In this document: positions 25,554 through 35,786 of the stretch, one piece after another
Layout: the number at the start of each line of letters is the position of its first letter
Position numbering within the stretch: the first letter of the stretch is position 1
The notes under the pieces: model-generated
Told to the model about the DNA's origin: nothing
The model's database searches: none
The model's input: only the letters and a program-made list of their open reading frames with translations
Made by a program: the position numbers and the translations under genes
Source of the DNA: Chlamydiales bacterium
Lineage (GTDB): Bacteria > Chlamydiota > Chlamydiia > Chlamydiales > JAJFMA01
DNA length: 64,000 bases
Assembly (NCBI GenBank): GCA_030679955.1
Contig: JAUXSF010000022.1
Coordinates: 124,001 to 188,000, forward strand
Direction: 5' to 3'

Positions 25554-26348
25554 ATGATGGAATCCATCATTAGCCATTCGTTAAACTATTTAGGCCGACG
25601 AAGGAGCCATGGCTTCGACCCTGGCTTTATTCGCGTGCACGCACCTACGATCGCTGTTGCTGCTTTGGCCATACCAGTCTTATTCGATTTGACCTATGCC
25701 GCAACTCACTATAAAGATATTTCTCAATCTATTAGACAAGTTTGTTCTACTACCTGGGCTGACACAAAAGAATATCTATGGAAAAGCCGCTGGAAGATAG
25801 CACTAGCTGTTACTGCGTTGGCCTTAGGAGTCCTTTCGATCAATATGATTGGCGCATCCGTAATGATGAAGTCTGTAGTAACAATAGCTCTCAACTATCA
25901 AGTGCCTAAGATCGTCTACACCGGCTACAGCTTAATGGGTTTGGGTCACTCGTGCTTAGCTGTATGGTCCTACAAGGAACGCAACACAATGGCAGCTATT
26001 CGCCATATTTTTGCCGCCTGTACCTCCTTTGCGACGATTAGGACAATGATGACAGGTCTATACGAAGCCCGATGGCACCATATGAGCTATGGAATACTCA
26101 GTTTGGTTCCGGGCTTAACGGCCTTAAGTTGTTTTGGAACACTAATGACGCTAGATTCGATGCTATATTGGATAAAACCAAGCAAAGACAACTTCGATTT
26201 CTCTAACATTTTTGAAGATAATTTGGGTGCATTTGTCATCCAATTGGTCGCATTAAGCTGCTTCGAAATAGCCACCAACTTTCTCATCAAATCTTCTCAG
26301 AAACCCACTAAGGATCTACTTCCAGTGGAAATGCCTAAAGGTCGCTAG
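25554..26348 (+). CDS. multi-pass membrane protein of unknown function
   Basis: 264 residues. At least six hydrophobic helices (APTIAVAALAIPVLFDLTYA, KIALAVTALALGVLSINMIG, a pair around GLGHSCLAVW, LSLVPGLTALSCFGTLMTL, AFVIQLVALSCFEIATNFL). The bilobed early helices recall chlamydial inclusion-membrane proteins, but the count of spans is higher than usual. No RBS of note; the ATG is doubled (MM). Its 3' end overlaps the end of the convergent gene by 14 bp. Confidence 0.5.
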   Translation: MMESIISHSLNYLGRRRSHGFDPGFIRVHAPTIAVAALAIPVLFDLTYAATHYKDISQSIRQVCSTTWADTKEYLWKSRWKIALAVTALALGVLSINMIGASVMMKSVVTIALNYQVPKIVYTGYSLMGLGHSCLAVWSYKERNTMAAIRHIFAACTSFATIRTMMTGLYEARWHHMSYGILSLVPGLTALSCFGTLMTLDSMLYWIKPSKDNFDFSNIFEDNLGAFVIQLVALSCFEIATNFLIKSSQKPTKDLLPVEMPKGR

Positions 26349-26823
26349 GAAATACTGCCTTGGCATTGTAGCAAAAAAGAGCACGAATTTTATCCCAAAA
26401 ATCATCCCCTAAAAGTATTAAAGATAAGACCAAGAGCATTCCTAAAGCCACATTGTAAGCTATCAAGTGATCCGCATAGAAGGGAATGAGGTCGATAAAA
26501 TAGGGAACGATTAAACCTTGTAAGAGTGCTATGACGAACAGAAAAAGCCCTGTTCGATAGCGCGTGCGAGATACCTTGTGAGGTGTTGTATATTTTCTAA
26601 AGAGACGATAGGTTTTGTTTTTGATCCAGTCAAAGCCCTCACGACCCATTATAGGCACCGCCGCAAGCATTAACAGTTCTGGCAGTCCAAAAGAAAAGAA
26701 AGCGGACAGTGCAACTTTTGTCGCCGAAGATAGGTCTAAAGCTAATATAACTGGTATGAATACGGGAAGAATTAGTCCAAGAACAAACAAAGTTGATCCC
26801 AGGTAGAAGCGGACTTTTTTCAT
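26335..26823 (-). CDS. four-helix membrane protein (transporter suffix domain type)
   Basis: 162 residues with four membrane spans: [58 protein letters not shown] and [17 protein letters not shown]. The end ([20 protein letters not shown]) is the motif I associate with the so-called transporter suffix domain found in intracellular gammaproteobacteria. The ATG overlaps the TGA of the ferredoxin-like gene (ATGA), so the two are cotranslated. Confidence 0.65.
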   Translation of the reverse strand: MKKVRFYLGSTLFVLGLILPVFIPVILALDLSSATKVALSAFFSFGLPELLMLAAVPIMGREGFDWIKNKTYRLFRKYTTPHKVSRTRYRTGLFLFVIALLQGLIVPYFIDLIPFYADHLIAYNVALGMLLVLSLILLGDDFWDKIRALFCYNAKAVFPSDL

Positions 26824-27176
26824 AAAGGAGTCTTGTGTAGGAGGTATTCTGAGACGACTTCGCCGCCAATTAGATGCTCTTGAATGATTCTCTCGAGTAC
26901 TTTTGGACTACAAGAATGGTACCAAACACCCTCTGGATACACTACAGCTATGGGTCCTTGTTCGCATACTCGTAAACAGTTAGCTTTTGTGCGAAAAATC
27001 CCACCCTGTTCACTGAGACCTAGTTCCTTTAAACGAGCTTTAAGATAGTTCCACGACTCAAGACCAACTTCCTTACTGCAACATTTAGGTAATGACTGGT
27101 CGGCACATAGAAAGATGTGTCGCTTTATTTTATCGATACCTAGTTCTTGAATTTTCTGCTGAATGTCTGATGCCAA
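26820..27176 (-). CDS. thioredoxin-like [2Fe-2S] ferredoxin
   Basis: 118 residues. Four Cys fit the thioredoxin-fold [2Fe-2S] ferredoxin pattern: Cys24, Cys32/33 (LPKCCSK), Cys67 and Cys71 (ANCLRVC), followed by [15 protein letters not shown], which is highly typical. It carries electrons in the cytosol; partner unknown. It is first in a two-gene operon with the suffix-domain membrane protein (4-bp overlap), which hints at a membrane-linked role. Confidence 0.88.
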   Translation of the reverse strand: MASDIQQKIQELGIDKIKRHIFLCADQSLPKCCSKEVGLESWNYLKARLKELGLSEQGGIFRTKANCLRVCEQGPIAVVYPEGVWYHSCSPKVLERIIQEHLIGGEVVSEYLLHKTPL

Positions 27177-27258
27177 GTATTATTCTATTCGTTATTGTGT
27201 TTTGAAACTTGAGATACATCTATATAGAAGTCACTCACAATTAATCAAGAGGCTTATC

Positions 27259-28149
27259 ATGCGTATCACCTGCTACTTTATGTTATTCCTGGTTGGTCTG
27301 TTCAACAATGCACAGTCTGAGGAATGGTATCTCGAAAACGAGGAAAAAGGTTGGACTTCCCCCGAATTTGTCAGAATGTATTTCCATAACTCGGAATTAC
27401 AGTCTCAATGGGCATGGAATATCATCGGTAAAGCCCCTTTCAGGGGAGATGAATCCATCCTTGACTTCGGATGCGGCGATGGCAAGCTAACGGCGGCCAT
27501 GTCACAATTTGTGCCTCGCGGTAAAGCACTAGGCGTGGACCTTTCCGCAGAAATGCTCCGGTTTGCGAAGAATAAATGGACCACACAGACCTATCCAAAT
27601 CTTGCATTTTCGTTTGCTAAGGATCTGTCTGATGATGAAACCTTCGACGTTATCACTTCTTTCTGCGTCTTTCATCTGGTGCGCAACCCGGAAGAGTTAC
27701 TGAGGCAATTAGGCGCAAAGCTCAAACCTGATGGACGACTGGTTATCCTTATTCCAGGCAGAGGCAGACCTAGTCTGGTAACCGCAGCCTTAGAAACTGG
27801 TAAAAAATATGGAATCGAAATTCCTTTTGAGCCAGAGAATGATCGATTTTCCGAATCAACGATCTTTACCAATACAGGCTGTAAAAAAATCATGCAGCGG
27901 GCGGGGCTTACAGTTGATTGGGTTGAAGAGATATCAGCTCCCACCGCTTTTATAGATCAGCAAGAGCTTATAACGTGGTGCCAAGGCACGATTGCGGCTA
28001 ACTGGAGTATTCCTTGGGAGATTTCTGAGGCTTTCTTCACCGACTTTGTGAAGAAATTGATTGAGATTGATCCAGTGGGTTACCAAACAGAAGAGGGCCA
28101 AATTTTGTGGCCTTGCACACGCATTCAAGCTGTTGCCCGTCAAATTTAA
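27259..28149 (+). CDS. SAM-dependent methyltransferase with N-terminal signal peptide
   Basis: 296 residues from ATG 27259 (AAGAGG RBS); an upstream start at 27163 would overlap the divergent ferredoxin gene. The N-terminus MRITCYFMLFLVGLFNNAQS looks like a signal peptide. The class I methyltransferase core follows: LDFGCGDGKLT (68-78, SAM loop), GVDLSAEML (acidic loop), TFDVITSFCVFH (post-motif). Export of a SAM enzyme is unusual because SAM is cytosolic; a secreted enzyme acting in the host is possible. A 19-bp hairpin lies 34 bp after the stop. Confidence 0.75.
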   Translation: MRITCYFMLFLVGLFNNAQSEEWYLENEEKGWTSPEFVRMYFHNSELQSQWAWNIIGKAPFRGDESILDFGCGDGKLTAAMSQFVPRGKALGVDLSAEMLRFAKNKWTTQTYPNLAFSFAKDLSDDETFDVITSFCVFHLVRNPEELLRQLGAKLKPDGRLVILIPGRGRPSLVTAALETGKKYGIEIPFEPENDRFSESTIFTNTGCKKIMQRAGLTVDWVEEISAPTAFIDQQELITWCQGTIAANWSIPWEISEAFFTDFVKKLIEIDPVGYQTEEGQILWPCTRIQAVARQI

Positions 28150-28182
28150 CCTGTTGACGATATGGACTCTATGAGTCCTTTG

Positions 28183-28224
28183 GAGTTTTTGTTCTCAACG
28201 CGAGAGCGTTGAGAACAAAAACTC
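28183..28224. terminator. perfect 19-bp hairpin after the methyltransferase gene
   Basis: GAGTTTTTGTTCTCAACGC (28183-28201), loop GAGA, then the exact complement (28206-28224). Unusually long for a terminator; the T5 lies inside the stem. Confidence 0.7.
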
Positions 28225-28271
28225 TCAATTACGTCATAAGGTCGCTAAGCTCAATTCGTCCAAAAAATTCT

Positions 28272-28305
28272 GCAAAAAAAAAAGCCTCGAGAAACCTCGA
28301 GGCTT
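28272..28305 (-). terminator. rho-independent terminator of the gapA/CT504-like region
   Basis: 10-bp stem AAGCCTCGAG / CTCGAGGCTT (28282-28305) followed on the minus strand by a long T-run (A-run from 28274). It ends the large minus-strand block. Confidence 0.85.
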
Positions 28306-28329
28306 TGATAAATCAACGTATCCTGAAAC

Positions 28330-29208
28330 TTACGCTAGAGGAGGCTCGTCCTCGGAGAACGTTGCTTCGAAGTACTCTTCTGAGAGTTCGACAGAACGGC
28401 GAGGGCTTTTTTCTTCCTCTTTATCTTTCTCTTCTGCTACCGCTACTACTTCCGTTTCCTCAGGAGCTTTTAGTTCCTTTTTGATATCATCTGTAGAAGC
28501 TTCTTCTGCTTTAGGAGCGTGGAAAACGCCCTTAAAGAGATCATCATCACGATAGCGGTCCAACGTCTCAGAAATAAGCTGAGTTGGAGGAGGTAAAATA
28601 GCATTCAGCAAGTTAGCTGTTTCGCGGCGCTCACGGGCTTCATCCATGGGTCTTGGTGGTGGAAGATCCACATGATCGGCGGATAGGGCATCTTCGTCTC
28701 CTTCAGATCCCTGCGCTTCACCACGCGCTGTGCCCTCGGCACGATCATCGCGTCCACCACGGCGGCGGCGGCTTTGACGTCTGCGTTCACGCTTTTTCTC
28801 TGGGCGTACTTCTGCGCCATTAGTGCGGCTTGGAGAGGTAGCAGTGTCTTCACCTTCCGCTTTCTCTGCTGGAGCCGGCTCACGTTCACGCTCACGTTCG
28901 CGAGGCATCGGTCTTGGAGGGCGAGCCTCACGACCACCAGCAATTTTAATTGTGCTGTCGACGCCAACGTTTTTCAATACCATACGCGCTTCACGAACTT
29001 CGAGTATTTCATACTCAGTGACGGGCACTAAAAAGCACTTAGGGCGCTCTAAAGAGCGAAAGAACAGGGCATTGCCGAAGGATACAATTTCTACTGCTTC
29101 AACAAAATACTCTTCTTGTCCTACGCCTTTGCTACTTCTAACGACAAGTTTAAACCCCTCGCGTGGGGTGATAATCGTCTCAATAATTGGTTCTCTAGTA
29201 AAGTCCAC
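28330..29208 (-). CDS. chlamydial conserved protein downstream of gapA (CT504-like)
   Basis: 292 residues. The N-terminal 95 residues are an ordered domain (EGFKLVVRSSKGVGQEEYFV ... FFRSLERPKCFLVPVTEYEI). The middle (100-190) is a low-complexity Arg/Glu region (RERERERE, KKRERRRQSRRRRGG), as in nucleic-acid-binding tails, and the end is acidic. In C. trachomatis an uncharacterised gene (CT504) also follows gapA; the match is by position and length and needs alignment. An RNA-binding role is inference from the Arg-rich stretch. Confidence 0.6.
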   Translation of the reverse strand: MDFTREPIIETIITPREGFKLVVRSSKGVGQEEYFVEAVEIVSFGNALFFRSLERPKCFLVPVTEYEILEVREARMVLKNVGVDSTIKIAGGREARPPRPMPREREREREPAPAEKAEGEDTATSPSRTNGAEVRPEKKRERRRQSRRRRGGRDDRAEGTARGEAQGSEGDEDALSADHVDLPPPRPMDEARERRETANLLNAILPPPTQLISETLDRYRDDDLFKGVFHAPKAEEASTDDIKKELKAPEETEVVAVAEEKDKEEEKSPRRSVELSEEYFEATFSEDEPPLA

Positions 29209-29251
29209 TTGATCAATCCAATGTTAAAGTTTTTTCCTATTTGGCGAAGGA

Positions 29252-30295
<1,044 letters not shown>

Positions 30296-30415
30296 TCATA
30301 ATCCACTGATCGGGGGAAGTAAAGGAGGAAAAAGAAGAAGGGAAAGGGCAGATGCCGAAGGGGGAAAGGTTAAGAAACCATTCTTCCTTCATGCGCCCGC
30401 CCTCTTTCCTTACAA

Positions 30416-30844
30416 TTAGTCTTCTAGGAACTCGATGATGCACTGTGGGCTGTTGTCACCAACTTGGCGACTAGTTTTAACAATGCGGGTATATCCGCCA
30501 TTGCGTGCTAGGAATCGAGGGCCTAACTCACCGAATAGTGTCGTAATAACGGTACGATCGGTGTTGTAACTCTCTGTGTTACCGGCTTTTGCTGCGCGTG
30601 CTTGCTTAGAAGTCAGCGCGTTAAACCGAATCATGAGCTCAGCGATAGCCTTACGGCGGCTGGCTAGGTCATTCTTTTTGGCCAGAGTGACCATGTAATC
30701 GGCATAACGGCGCAATTCTTTAGCTTTAGCGACTGAAGTCTCGATGCGTCCATGATGAATCAATGATTTCAACATGTTGGCAATCAAGCAACGGCGATGC
30801 GAGCTAGTGCGGCTTAATTTATTTGAGTGATTAAGGTGTCTCAT
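30416..30844 (-). CDS. rplQ: 50S ribosomal protein L17
   Basis: 142 residues. The family start [20 protein letters not shown] and [21 protein letters not shown]-like helix are clear. L17 binds 23S rRNA near the exit tunnel. It follows rpoA after 10 nt and is the last ribosomal gene of the block. The C-terminus ([16 protein letters not shown]) is about 15 residues longer than the E. coli core domain, common in this phylum. Confidence 0.96.
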   Translation of the reverse strand: MRHLNHSNKLSRTSSHRRCLIANMLKSLIHHGRIETSVAKAKELRRYADYMVTLAKKNDLASRRKAIAELMIRFNALTSKQARAAKAGNTESYNTDRTVITTLFGELGPRFLARNGGYTRIVKTSRQVGDNSPQCIIEFLED

Positions 30845-30854
30845 GGTACTCCAA

Positions 30855-31967
30855 CTATTCTTCTATCAACGAGCCTTCTTTGGCTACTGTCTTTTTCTCG
30901 TTATATTCGCGCATTACGTCCTTCACATTATCGGAATTGATCCCAAATCGCGAGAGATCCATTCCGAGCGACAATCCCATTTCTGAGAGCTTAGCGCGAA
31001 TTTCGTTGAGGGACTTTTTACCGAAGTTTCTAAAGTCCAACATTTTCTTTTCTGGGATGGACACGAGTTCGGCGATTGTCTCAATGCTAGCACCAGCCAA
31101 GCAGTTGGCTGAGCGCACGGAGAGTTCAATTTCATCAATACGTAGAGCCAATTTCTCCATCATCTCGTCGAGATCACGGTCACCACCGGAGTTTGCTTCT
31201 TCAAAGGAAAGGACATAGTCCTTGGCTTGATTGAAGGCTTCAAAATGGCGAATAGCGATCTGAGCGGCGAAGCTGACAGCTTCAACGGGCGAAACACGTC
31301 CGTCCGTCGTCACCTCAAGGATAAGTCTATCCAAGTCAGTATCTTGCCCAACACGTGTGTTCTCTACGCTGTACTTCACTAAGCGCACAGGAGAAAAGGC
31401 TGAGTCAACGAGGATCTCTTCAACCGCAGTGTTAACTTCATGGCGTTCGGAAGGGACGTAACCACGTCCGATCATTACGCTCATATCAACTTGACGGCGC
31501 ATAGGCTTGGTCACGGTGAAGAGGTGCAACATTGGGTTGATCACTTCAAAATAACTGTCTTTAATGACGTCATCAAGAGTGATATCAACTTGGCCTTTGT
31601 TCTCATCGATGTCTTCTTGAGTGACTTCGATGATGGTTGTGAGGTGGCGCACTTCGCGAGGATTATCATCACGCTCAGTTGGCAGCTTACGCAGCAACGC
31701 ACCTTTAAAGTTGAGGATGATGTTAGTCATATCCTCAATAATACCTTCACAAGCCATGTATTCGTGAGGCACACCTTCGATGTGAACAGAAACAATGGCT
31801 GGCGCTTCGAGCGAACTTAATAAAATGCGACGAAGAGAATTGCCAACAGTGTGCCCGAAGCCGCGCTCAAAAGGCTCGGCCACAAAACGGGCAAAGGTCG
31901 ACGTCATCGAAGCTTCGTCGACAGAAATATTACTGGGCATTTCAAACTTGCCATACTTGACAGCCAT
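30855..31967 (-). CDS. rpoA: RNA polymerase alpha subunit
   Basis: 370 residues. The N-terminal assembly domain ([20 protein letters not shown], then ILLSSLEA) and the C-terminal HhH domain ([30 protein letters not shown]) are both intact. Dimerises to nucleate RNA polymerase; the CTD contacts activators and UP elements. In the usual place between rpsK and rplQ. About 40 residues longer than E. coli alpha, as in other Chlamydiae. Confidence 0.97.
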   Translation of the reverse strand: MAVKYGKFEMPSNISVDEASMTSTFARFVAEPFERGFGHTVGNSLRRILLSSLEAPAIVSVHIEGVPHEYMACEGIIEDMTNIILNFKGALLRKLPTERDDNPREVRHLTTIIEVTQEDIDENKGQVDITLDDVIKDSYFEVINPMLHLFTVTKPMRRQVDMSVMIGRGYVPSERHEVNTAVEEILVDSAFSPVRLVKYSVENTRVGQDTDLDRLILEVTTDGRVSPVEAVSFAAQIAIRHFEAFNQAKDYVLSFEEANSGGDRDLDEMMEKLALRIDEIELSVRSANCLAGASIETIAELVSIPEKKMLDFRNFGKKSLNEIRAKLSEMGLSLGMDLSRFGINSDNVKDVMREYNEKKTVAKEGSLIEE

Positions 31968-32026
31968 GTAGCCACTCCTGCAAGAGATTCAGTTAATTTA
32001 AGCAATCGCGTAGGAACACCAACACA

Positions 32027-32422
32027 TTAAACGCGTCTACGCTTGCGCGGACGGCATCCATTGTGTGGAACAGGTGTCTGATCACGAATAATAGTAATCA
32101 GTAGGCCGGAGCTTTGCAGCCCGCGGACAGCCGATTCACGCCCAGCGCCAGGACCGCGGAGGTTGACTTCAACCTCTTTAAGACCATAACCTTGAGCGTT
32201 TTTAGCAGCTTGTTGAGCAGCCACGGTTGCAGCGAAGGCCGAAGACTTCCTGGATCCGGAGTATCCCGAAGTACCAGCAGAGGCCCACGAAAGGACGTTC
32301 CCGGCTGGATCGGTGATGGTGATGATGGTGTTATTAAAAGTAGCAGCGACATGAGCAACCCCTGAGGTTACATGGCGCATGACTTTCTTTTTTGTACCCT
32401 TTTTAGCAGCGGCTTGTTTCAC
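32027..32422 (-). CDS. rpsK: 30S ribosomal protein S11
   Basis: 131 residues. [20 protein letters not shown] and the basic end [13 protein letters not shown] are diagnostic. S11 lies on the platform of the 30S subunit. Lys/Ala-rich N-terminal extension ([12 protein letters not shown]). 23 bp after rpsM in the same operon. Confidence 0.97.
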   Translation of the reverse strand: MKQAAAKKGTKKKVMRHVTSGVAHVAATFNNTIITITDPAGNVLSWASAGTSGYSGSRKSSAFAATVAAQQAAKNAQGYGLKEVEVNLRGPGAGRESAVRGLQSSGLLITIIRDQTPVPHNGCRPRKRRRV

Positions 32423-32445
32423 TAACGTTCAGCGCTCCTCTAAGC

Positions 32446-32814
32446 TTATTTCTTCTTGTTCGCGACGGTTTTCTTACGGCCTTTGCGCGTTCTGGCATTA
32501 GTCTTGGTGCGCTGACCACGTACGGGCAGTCCAAGGCGATGACGCATACCGCGGTAGCTATGGATCCCGATAAGTCGCTTAATATTGTTTTGAACCTGTC
32601 GACGTAAATCACCTTCAACGGTGTATTCCGACTGCAGAGTTTGGTTTAATCGTGAAATATCATCTTCTGAGAGGCCTTTGGCCCTCATATCTGGGTTTAA
32701 GCCCAGCTTTGCGATGATTTCATTCGATAACATTCTACCCACACCGTAAATATACGTGAGGCTGATCTCCAGCCGCTTATTGTCGGGGATGTCGACGCCA
32801 ATTACCCTAGGCAT
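32446..32814 (-). CDS. rpsM: 30S ribosomal protein S13
   Basis: 122 residues. [20 protein letters not shown] and [20 protein letters not shown] are the family hallmarks. S13 forms the A-site finger bridge in the 30S head. In many bacteria infA/rpmJ lies just upstream; here only a 111-bp gap with a hairpin separates it from secY. Confidence 0.97.
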   Translation of the reverse strand: MPRVIGVDIPDNKRLEISLTYIYGVGRMLSNEIIAKLGLNPDMRAKGLSEDDISRLNQTLQSEYTVEGDLRRQVQNNIKRLIGIHSYRGMRHRLGLPVRGQRTKTNARTRKGRKKTVANKKK

Positions 32815-32859
32815 TGAAAAAACTCCTAACCTTGTCTATCACAATGCAAACATACTAAC

Positions 32860-32899
32860 ATAAGAGCGCCTAAGTATCAAACGGTTTGTGCGCTCTTAT
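32860..32899. promoter_or_regulatory. hairpin between secY and rpsM
   Basis: 10-bp perfect stem ATAAGAGCGC / GCGCTCTTAT with a 20-nt loop, in the gap where other phyla keep rpmJ. No T-run. Could be an attenuator, a processing site or a mRNA stabiliser. Confidence 0.55.
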
Positions 32900-32925
32900 C
32901 ACTTTTTGGCCGTTAGGCGATAATA

Positions 32926-34293
32926 CTACCGCCCACGGACCTTTCCACCTTTCATAAAGCCTTCATAGCGCTTCATCAGGAGGTGTGACTCGATTTGCTT
33001 AAGCGTATCGAGGACCACTCCAACCATGATGAGTAATGAGGTACCACCGAAGAAGTAGCTGATAGTCGTAGGAACGCCCATAATCCTGCCTACAATATTA
33101 GGTAGGATGGCTATGAGTGCCAACGATACAGCTCCGAATAGGGTGATACGATTCATTGTACTTTCCAGGTAATCTTGCGTCGGTTTCCCTTGGCGGATTC
33201 CTGGGACAAAGGCTCCATTCTTTTTCATGTCGGATGCTATCTGATCAGGCCGGAACTGGGTTGCGGTCCAGAAGTAGGTGAAACAGATAATAAGTAGCAC
33301 ATAAAACACGACATGAGCGTTGCTGCCGGGCGATAGCCAGTTGGCTACGGTGCCGATCCAGTTTCCTTGTCCCACAAATTGTCCAATAGTGGCTGGGAAC
33401 ATAAGGAGAGCTGAGGCGAAGATCACAGGGATAACGCCGGCATAGTTAATTTTTAGTGGAATGTAGGAGTTACCACCTTGGGTTTCCTTGCGTCCAACTA
33501 CGCGTCTGGCATATTGCAGGGGTATCCTACGATGTCCCTGAATAACCATAATAGTGCCCCACACGACGCCTACAAAGACAGCGATCAGCGATAATACGCT
33601 GGCGAAGTTCATTTGTCCAGCTACTTGTGAGTCAAGGTTCAATTGTTGAACAATGAGTCCTATAGCTTGAGGCAGCTGCGAGACGATGCCTAAACAGATA
33701 ATTAAGCTCATACCGTTGCCGATACCACGCTCAGAGATCTGTTCACCTATCCACATTAGCACCACGGTACCAGTAGTCATCGTGGCGATAAACACCAGAT
33801 AGAAAAACCAAGGGGTCCCGAAGGCTTGCAATTCAAGTAATTCACTGCCAATAATACCAGGGCGGCTTAGGTTCATACCTAGGGCATATCTTGCGTACAA
33901 GCTGGCCTGAATGAAGGCCAAAACAAGCGTGCCGATACGCGACATTTTAGACATCTTACGACGTCCTTGCTCTGGATTTTCGCGCATCTCACGTTGTAGA
34001 CCTGGAAAAACCGCGGTCAACAGCTGCACGATAATCTGAGCAGAAATGTATGGCATAACACCAAGAGCGATAACCGTCATATTAGAGAAGGCACCACCAC
34101 TGAAAATATCAACTAACTGAAAAAGGTTTTGTCCGCCACCTGTTTGGCTACGGAAAAAACTAACAGCCAAGTCACCATTGATACCAGGTACTGGAATGAA
34201 TCCGCCGATACGGCACACAACGAGCATAGCAAGTGTGAAGAGTATCTTAGCGCGAAGCTCCGGCAGCTGGAATATCCGTCTGATTGCTTCCAT
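32926..34293 (-). CDS. secY: protein translocase subunit SecY
   Basis: 455 residues with ten membrane helices. Signatures: GGFIPVPGING after TM1, SGGAFSNMTVIALGVMPYIS (plug and TM2), SERGIGNGMSLII, and PIYFASALLMFP-like GVIPVIFASALLM in TM7. It forms the Sec channel in the inner membrane with SecE and SecG, through which the many signal-peptide proteins of this window would pass. Hairpins occur on both sides of the gene in the operon, which may set its expression apart from the ribosomal proteins. Confidence 0.97.
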   Translation of the reverse strand: MEAIRRIFQLPELRAKILFTLAMLVVCRIGGFIPVPGINGDLAVSFFRSQTGGGQNLFQLVDIFSGGAFSNMTVIALGVMPYISAQIIVQLLTAVFPGLQREMRENPEQGRRKMSKMSRIGTLVLAFIQASLYARYALGMNLSRPGIIGSELLELQAFGTPWFFYLVFIATMTTGTVVLMWIGEQISERGIGNGMSLIICLGIVSQLPQAIGLIVQQLNLDSQVAGQMNFASVLSLIAVFVGVVWGTIMVIQGHRRIPLQYARRVVGRKETQGGNSYIPLKINYAGVIPVIFASALLMFPATIGQFVGQGNWIGTVANWLSPGSNAHVVFYVLLIICFTYFWTATQFRPDQIASDMKKNGAFVPGIRQGKPTQDYLESTMNRITLFGAVSLALIAILPNIVGRIMGVPTTISYFFGGTSLLIMVGVVLDTLKQIESHLLMKRYEGFMKGGKVRGR

Positions 34294-34385
34294 GTGTTTC
34301 GTCGATCGTTAGCAGTTTATGAACTTCGATTCAGGTTTCCGCTCGATGGGGGTGAGCTTAGCAAGGCAATAAAGCCAGCAATTAT

Positions 34386-34403
34386 GCCGGGCCAAGGCCC
34401 GGC
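34386..34403. promoter_or_regulatory. GC-only hairpin between rplO and secY
   Basis: Perfect palindrome GCCGGGCC-AA-GGCCCGGC, in a 116-bp gap within an otherwise tight operon. Probably reduces or times transcription into secY. Confidence 0.6.
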
Positions 34404-34409
34404 GTATCT

Positions 34410-34865
34410 CTACTTCTTCAGCAGCTTTAGGGTACTATGACTCTTGGTCAACTTCTCCTGAGCTGATTGGGAAGCGACGTCCACTTCAATAGTGAGTTTT
34501 TTGGTGAGCTCGCCATCGCCTAGCAATTTAATGCCATCGCGATTACCACTGACAACACCACGATCACGTAGAGTTTGCAGATTAACAGTGTCTCCGTTGT
34601 TAAACAGAGTGTCAATTTGACCTAAGTTAATCACTTCATACTCAGTACGGAAGCGTGCGTTGTTGAAACCACGTTGTGGTAGCTTCATGAAAAGACGGAA
34701 CTGACCACCTTCATAGGTGTGACGTCTCTTGTAGCCGGAGCGGGATCCGGCGCCTTTTTCACCACGGCCACATGTTTTACCAGTGCCGCTGCCAAGACCA
34801 CGACCTACGCGTTTGCGTTTTTTAAAGGGTCTGGTTGTATTTTCCAGTGTATGGAGTGAGCTCAT
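34410..34865 (-). CDS. rplO: 50S ribosomal protein L15
   Basis: 151 residues. LHTLENTTRPFKKRKRVGRG and GSGTGKTCGRGEKGAGSRSG are the family start. L15 is an early 50S assembly protein. Its ATG overlaps the rpsE stop by 4 bp, so translation is coupled. rpmD (L30), which lies between these genes in many bacteria, is absent, as in Chlamydia. Confidence 0.96.
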   Translation of the reverse strand: MSSLHTLENTTRPFKKRKRVGRGLGSGTGKTCGRGEKGAGSRSGYKRRHTYEGGQFRLFMKLPQRGFNNARFRTEYEVINLGQIDTLFNNGDTVNLQTLRDRGVVSGNRDGIKLLGDGELTKKLTIEVDVASQSAQEKLTKSHSTLKLLKK

Positions 34866-35362
34866 GCCACGCCCCTTCTTTGCTTAATCTTTTCGCGCGA
34901 GCAGAGCTTTTGCAGAGCAATAAAAACGGCACGCACCTGGTTAATAGGGTTATTACCACCGAGGCTCTTAGCCATAATGTCTTTGATGCCTGCCATTTCT
35001 AAAACGGCACGAACCTGAGATCCGGCGATTACACCAGAACCTTTAGGTGTTGGCTTCAAAAGAACTTTGGCACCATCCCATGAAACGGTTACTTCGTGAG
35101 GAATGGTTGTGCCTTCGCGGTCGAAGGTAATGATATTTCTACGAGCAGCTTCGCCACCCTTCTTGATAGCGTCAGTTAGTTCGTTAGCTTTGGCGAAGCC
35201 ATAGCCAACGCGACCCTTACCATCACCTACGAGAATGAGTGCGGAAAAACTAAACTTACGACCGCCCTTAACTACTTTAGCGCAACGGTTAACGTAGAGT
35301 ACTTTTTCCTCTAGCTGAGCCTCATCGTGGCTCTTCTCGAATCCTTCTTTATTTTTCGCCAT
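34862..35362 (-). CDS. rpsE: 30S ribosomal protein S5
   Basis: 166 residues. NRCAKVVKGGRKFSFSALIL and GYGFAKANELTDAIKKGGEA are typical of the S5 double-stranded RNA-binding domain, followed by GSGVIAGSQVRAVLEMAGI. S5 acts in decoding accuracy and mRNA helicase activity at the entry channel. 19 bp behind rplR. Confidence 0.97.
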   Translation of the reverse strand: MAKNKEGFEKSHDEAQLEEKVLYVNRCAKVVKGGRKFSFSALILVGDGKGRVGYGFAKANELTDAIKKGGEAARRNIITFDREGTTIPHEVTVSWDGAKVLLKPTPKGSGVIAGSQVRAVLEMAGIKDIMAKSLGGNNPINQVRAVFIALQKLCSREKIKQRRGVA

Positions 35363-35381
35363 GTAAGCGTTTCCTGTCTTT

Positions 35382-35753
35382 TTAGAATTTGAGACCAGCA
35401 GCGCGAGCGCCGTCGGCTAAAGCTGCGATTACGCCGTGATACTTAAATCGACCACGATCGAAGATTACCTCTTCGATATTCAAATCTTTTGCGGCTTTGC
35501 CGATAAACTCGCCAAGTGCTGTAGCAGCTTCTTTACTTTTGCAGTTATTGTCTGTTTCTTTAAACTGCTTAGAAAATGTTGCTGTGCCTGCCAGCGTCTT
35601 GCCGTTTTCATCGTCAATCAGTTGCACTTGCAAATGTCGCAAGCTCTTAAATACTGAGAGTCGTGGACGTTCAGCAGTGCCGCGTAATTTCTTACGCACG
35701 CGCCATGCACGCTTCTTATGTCCCAATCTTTTTCTTAAAATCTGATTTTCCAT
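35382..35753 (-). CDS. rplR: 50S ribosomal protein L18
   Basis: 123 residues. RPRLSVFKSLRHLQVQLIDD and the end FDRGRFKYHGVIAALADGAR are diagnostic. L18 binds 5S rRNA with L5. The N-terminus (RKRLGHKKRAWRVRKKLRG) is strongly basic. In usual order after rplF. Confidence 0.97.
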   Translation of the reverse strand: MENQILRKRLGHKKRAWRVRKKLRGTAERPRLSVFKSLRHLQVQLIDDENGKTLAGTATFSKQFKETDNNCKSKEAATALGEFIGKAAKDLNIEEVIFDRGRFKYHGVIAALADGARAAGLKF

Positions 35754-35786
35754 TGCTACCTTCAGTGCAACCTTAAACTAAATATC

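Noticed and set aside
27163-27258. Upstream start for the methyltransferase
   Set aside because: It would overlap the divergent ferredoxin start, lacks an RBS and would place the signal peptide in the interior.
28823-29212. 129-codon + strand frame opposite the CT504-like gene
   Set aside because: Shadow of the Arg/Glu-rich repeat region; no RBS and Ser/Arg bias typical of an antisense frame.
30300-30380. Purine-rich tract between rplQ and gapA considered as a structured regulator or triplex element
   Set aside because: No convincing inverted repeat or conserved motif; strand bias alone is not enough.
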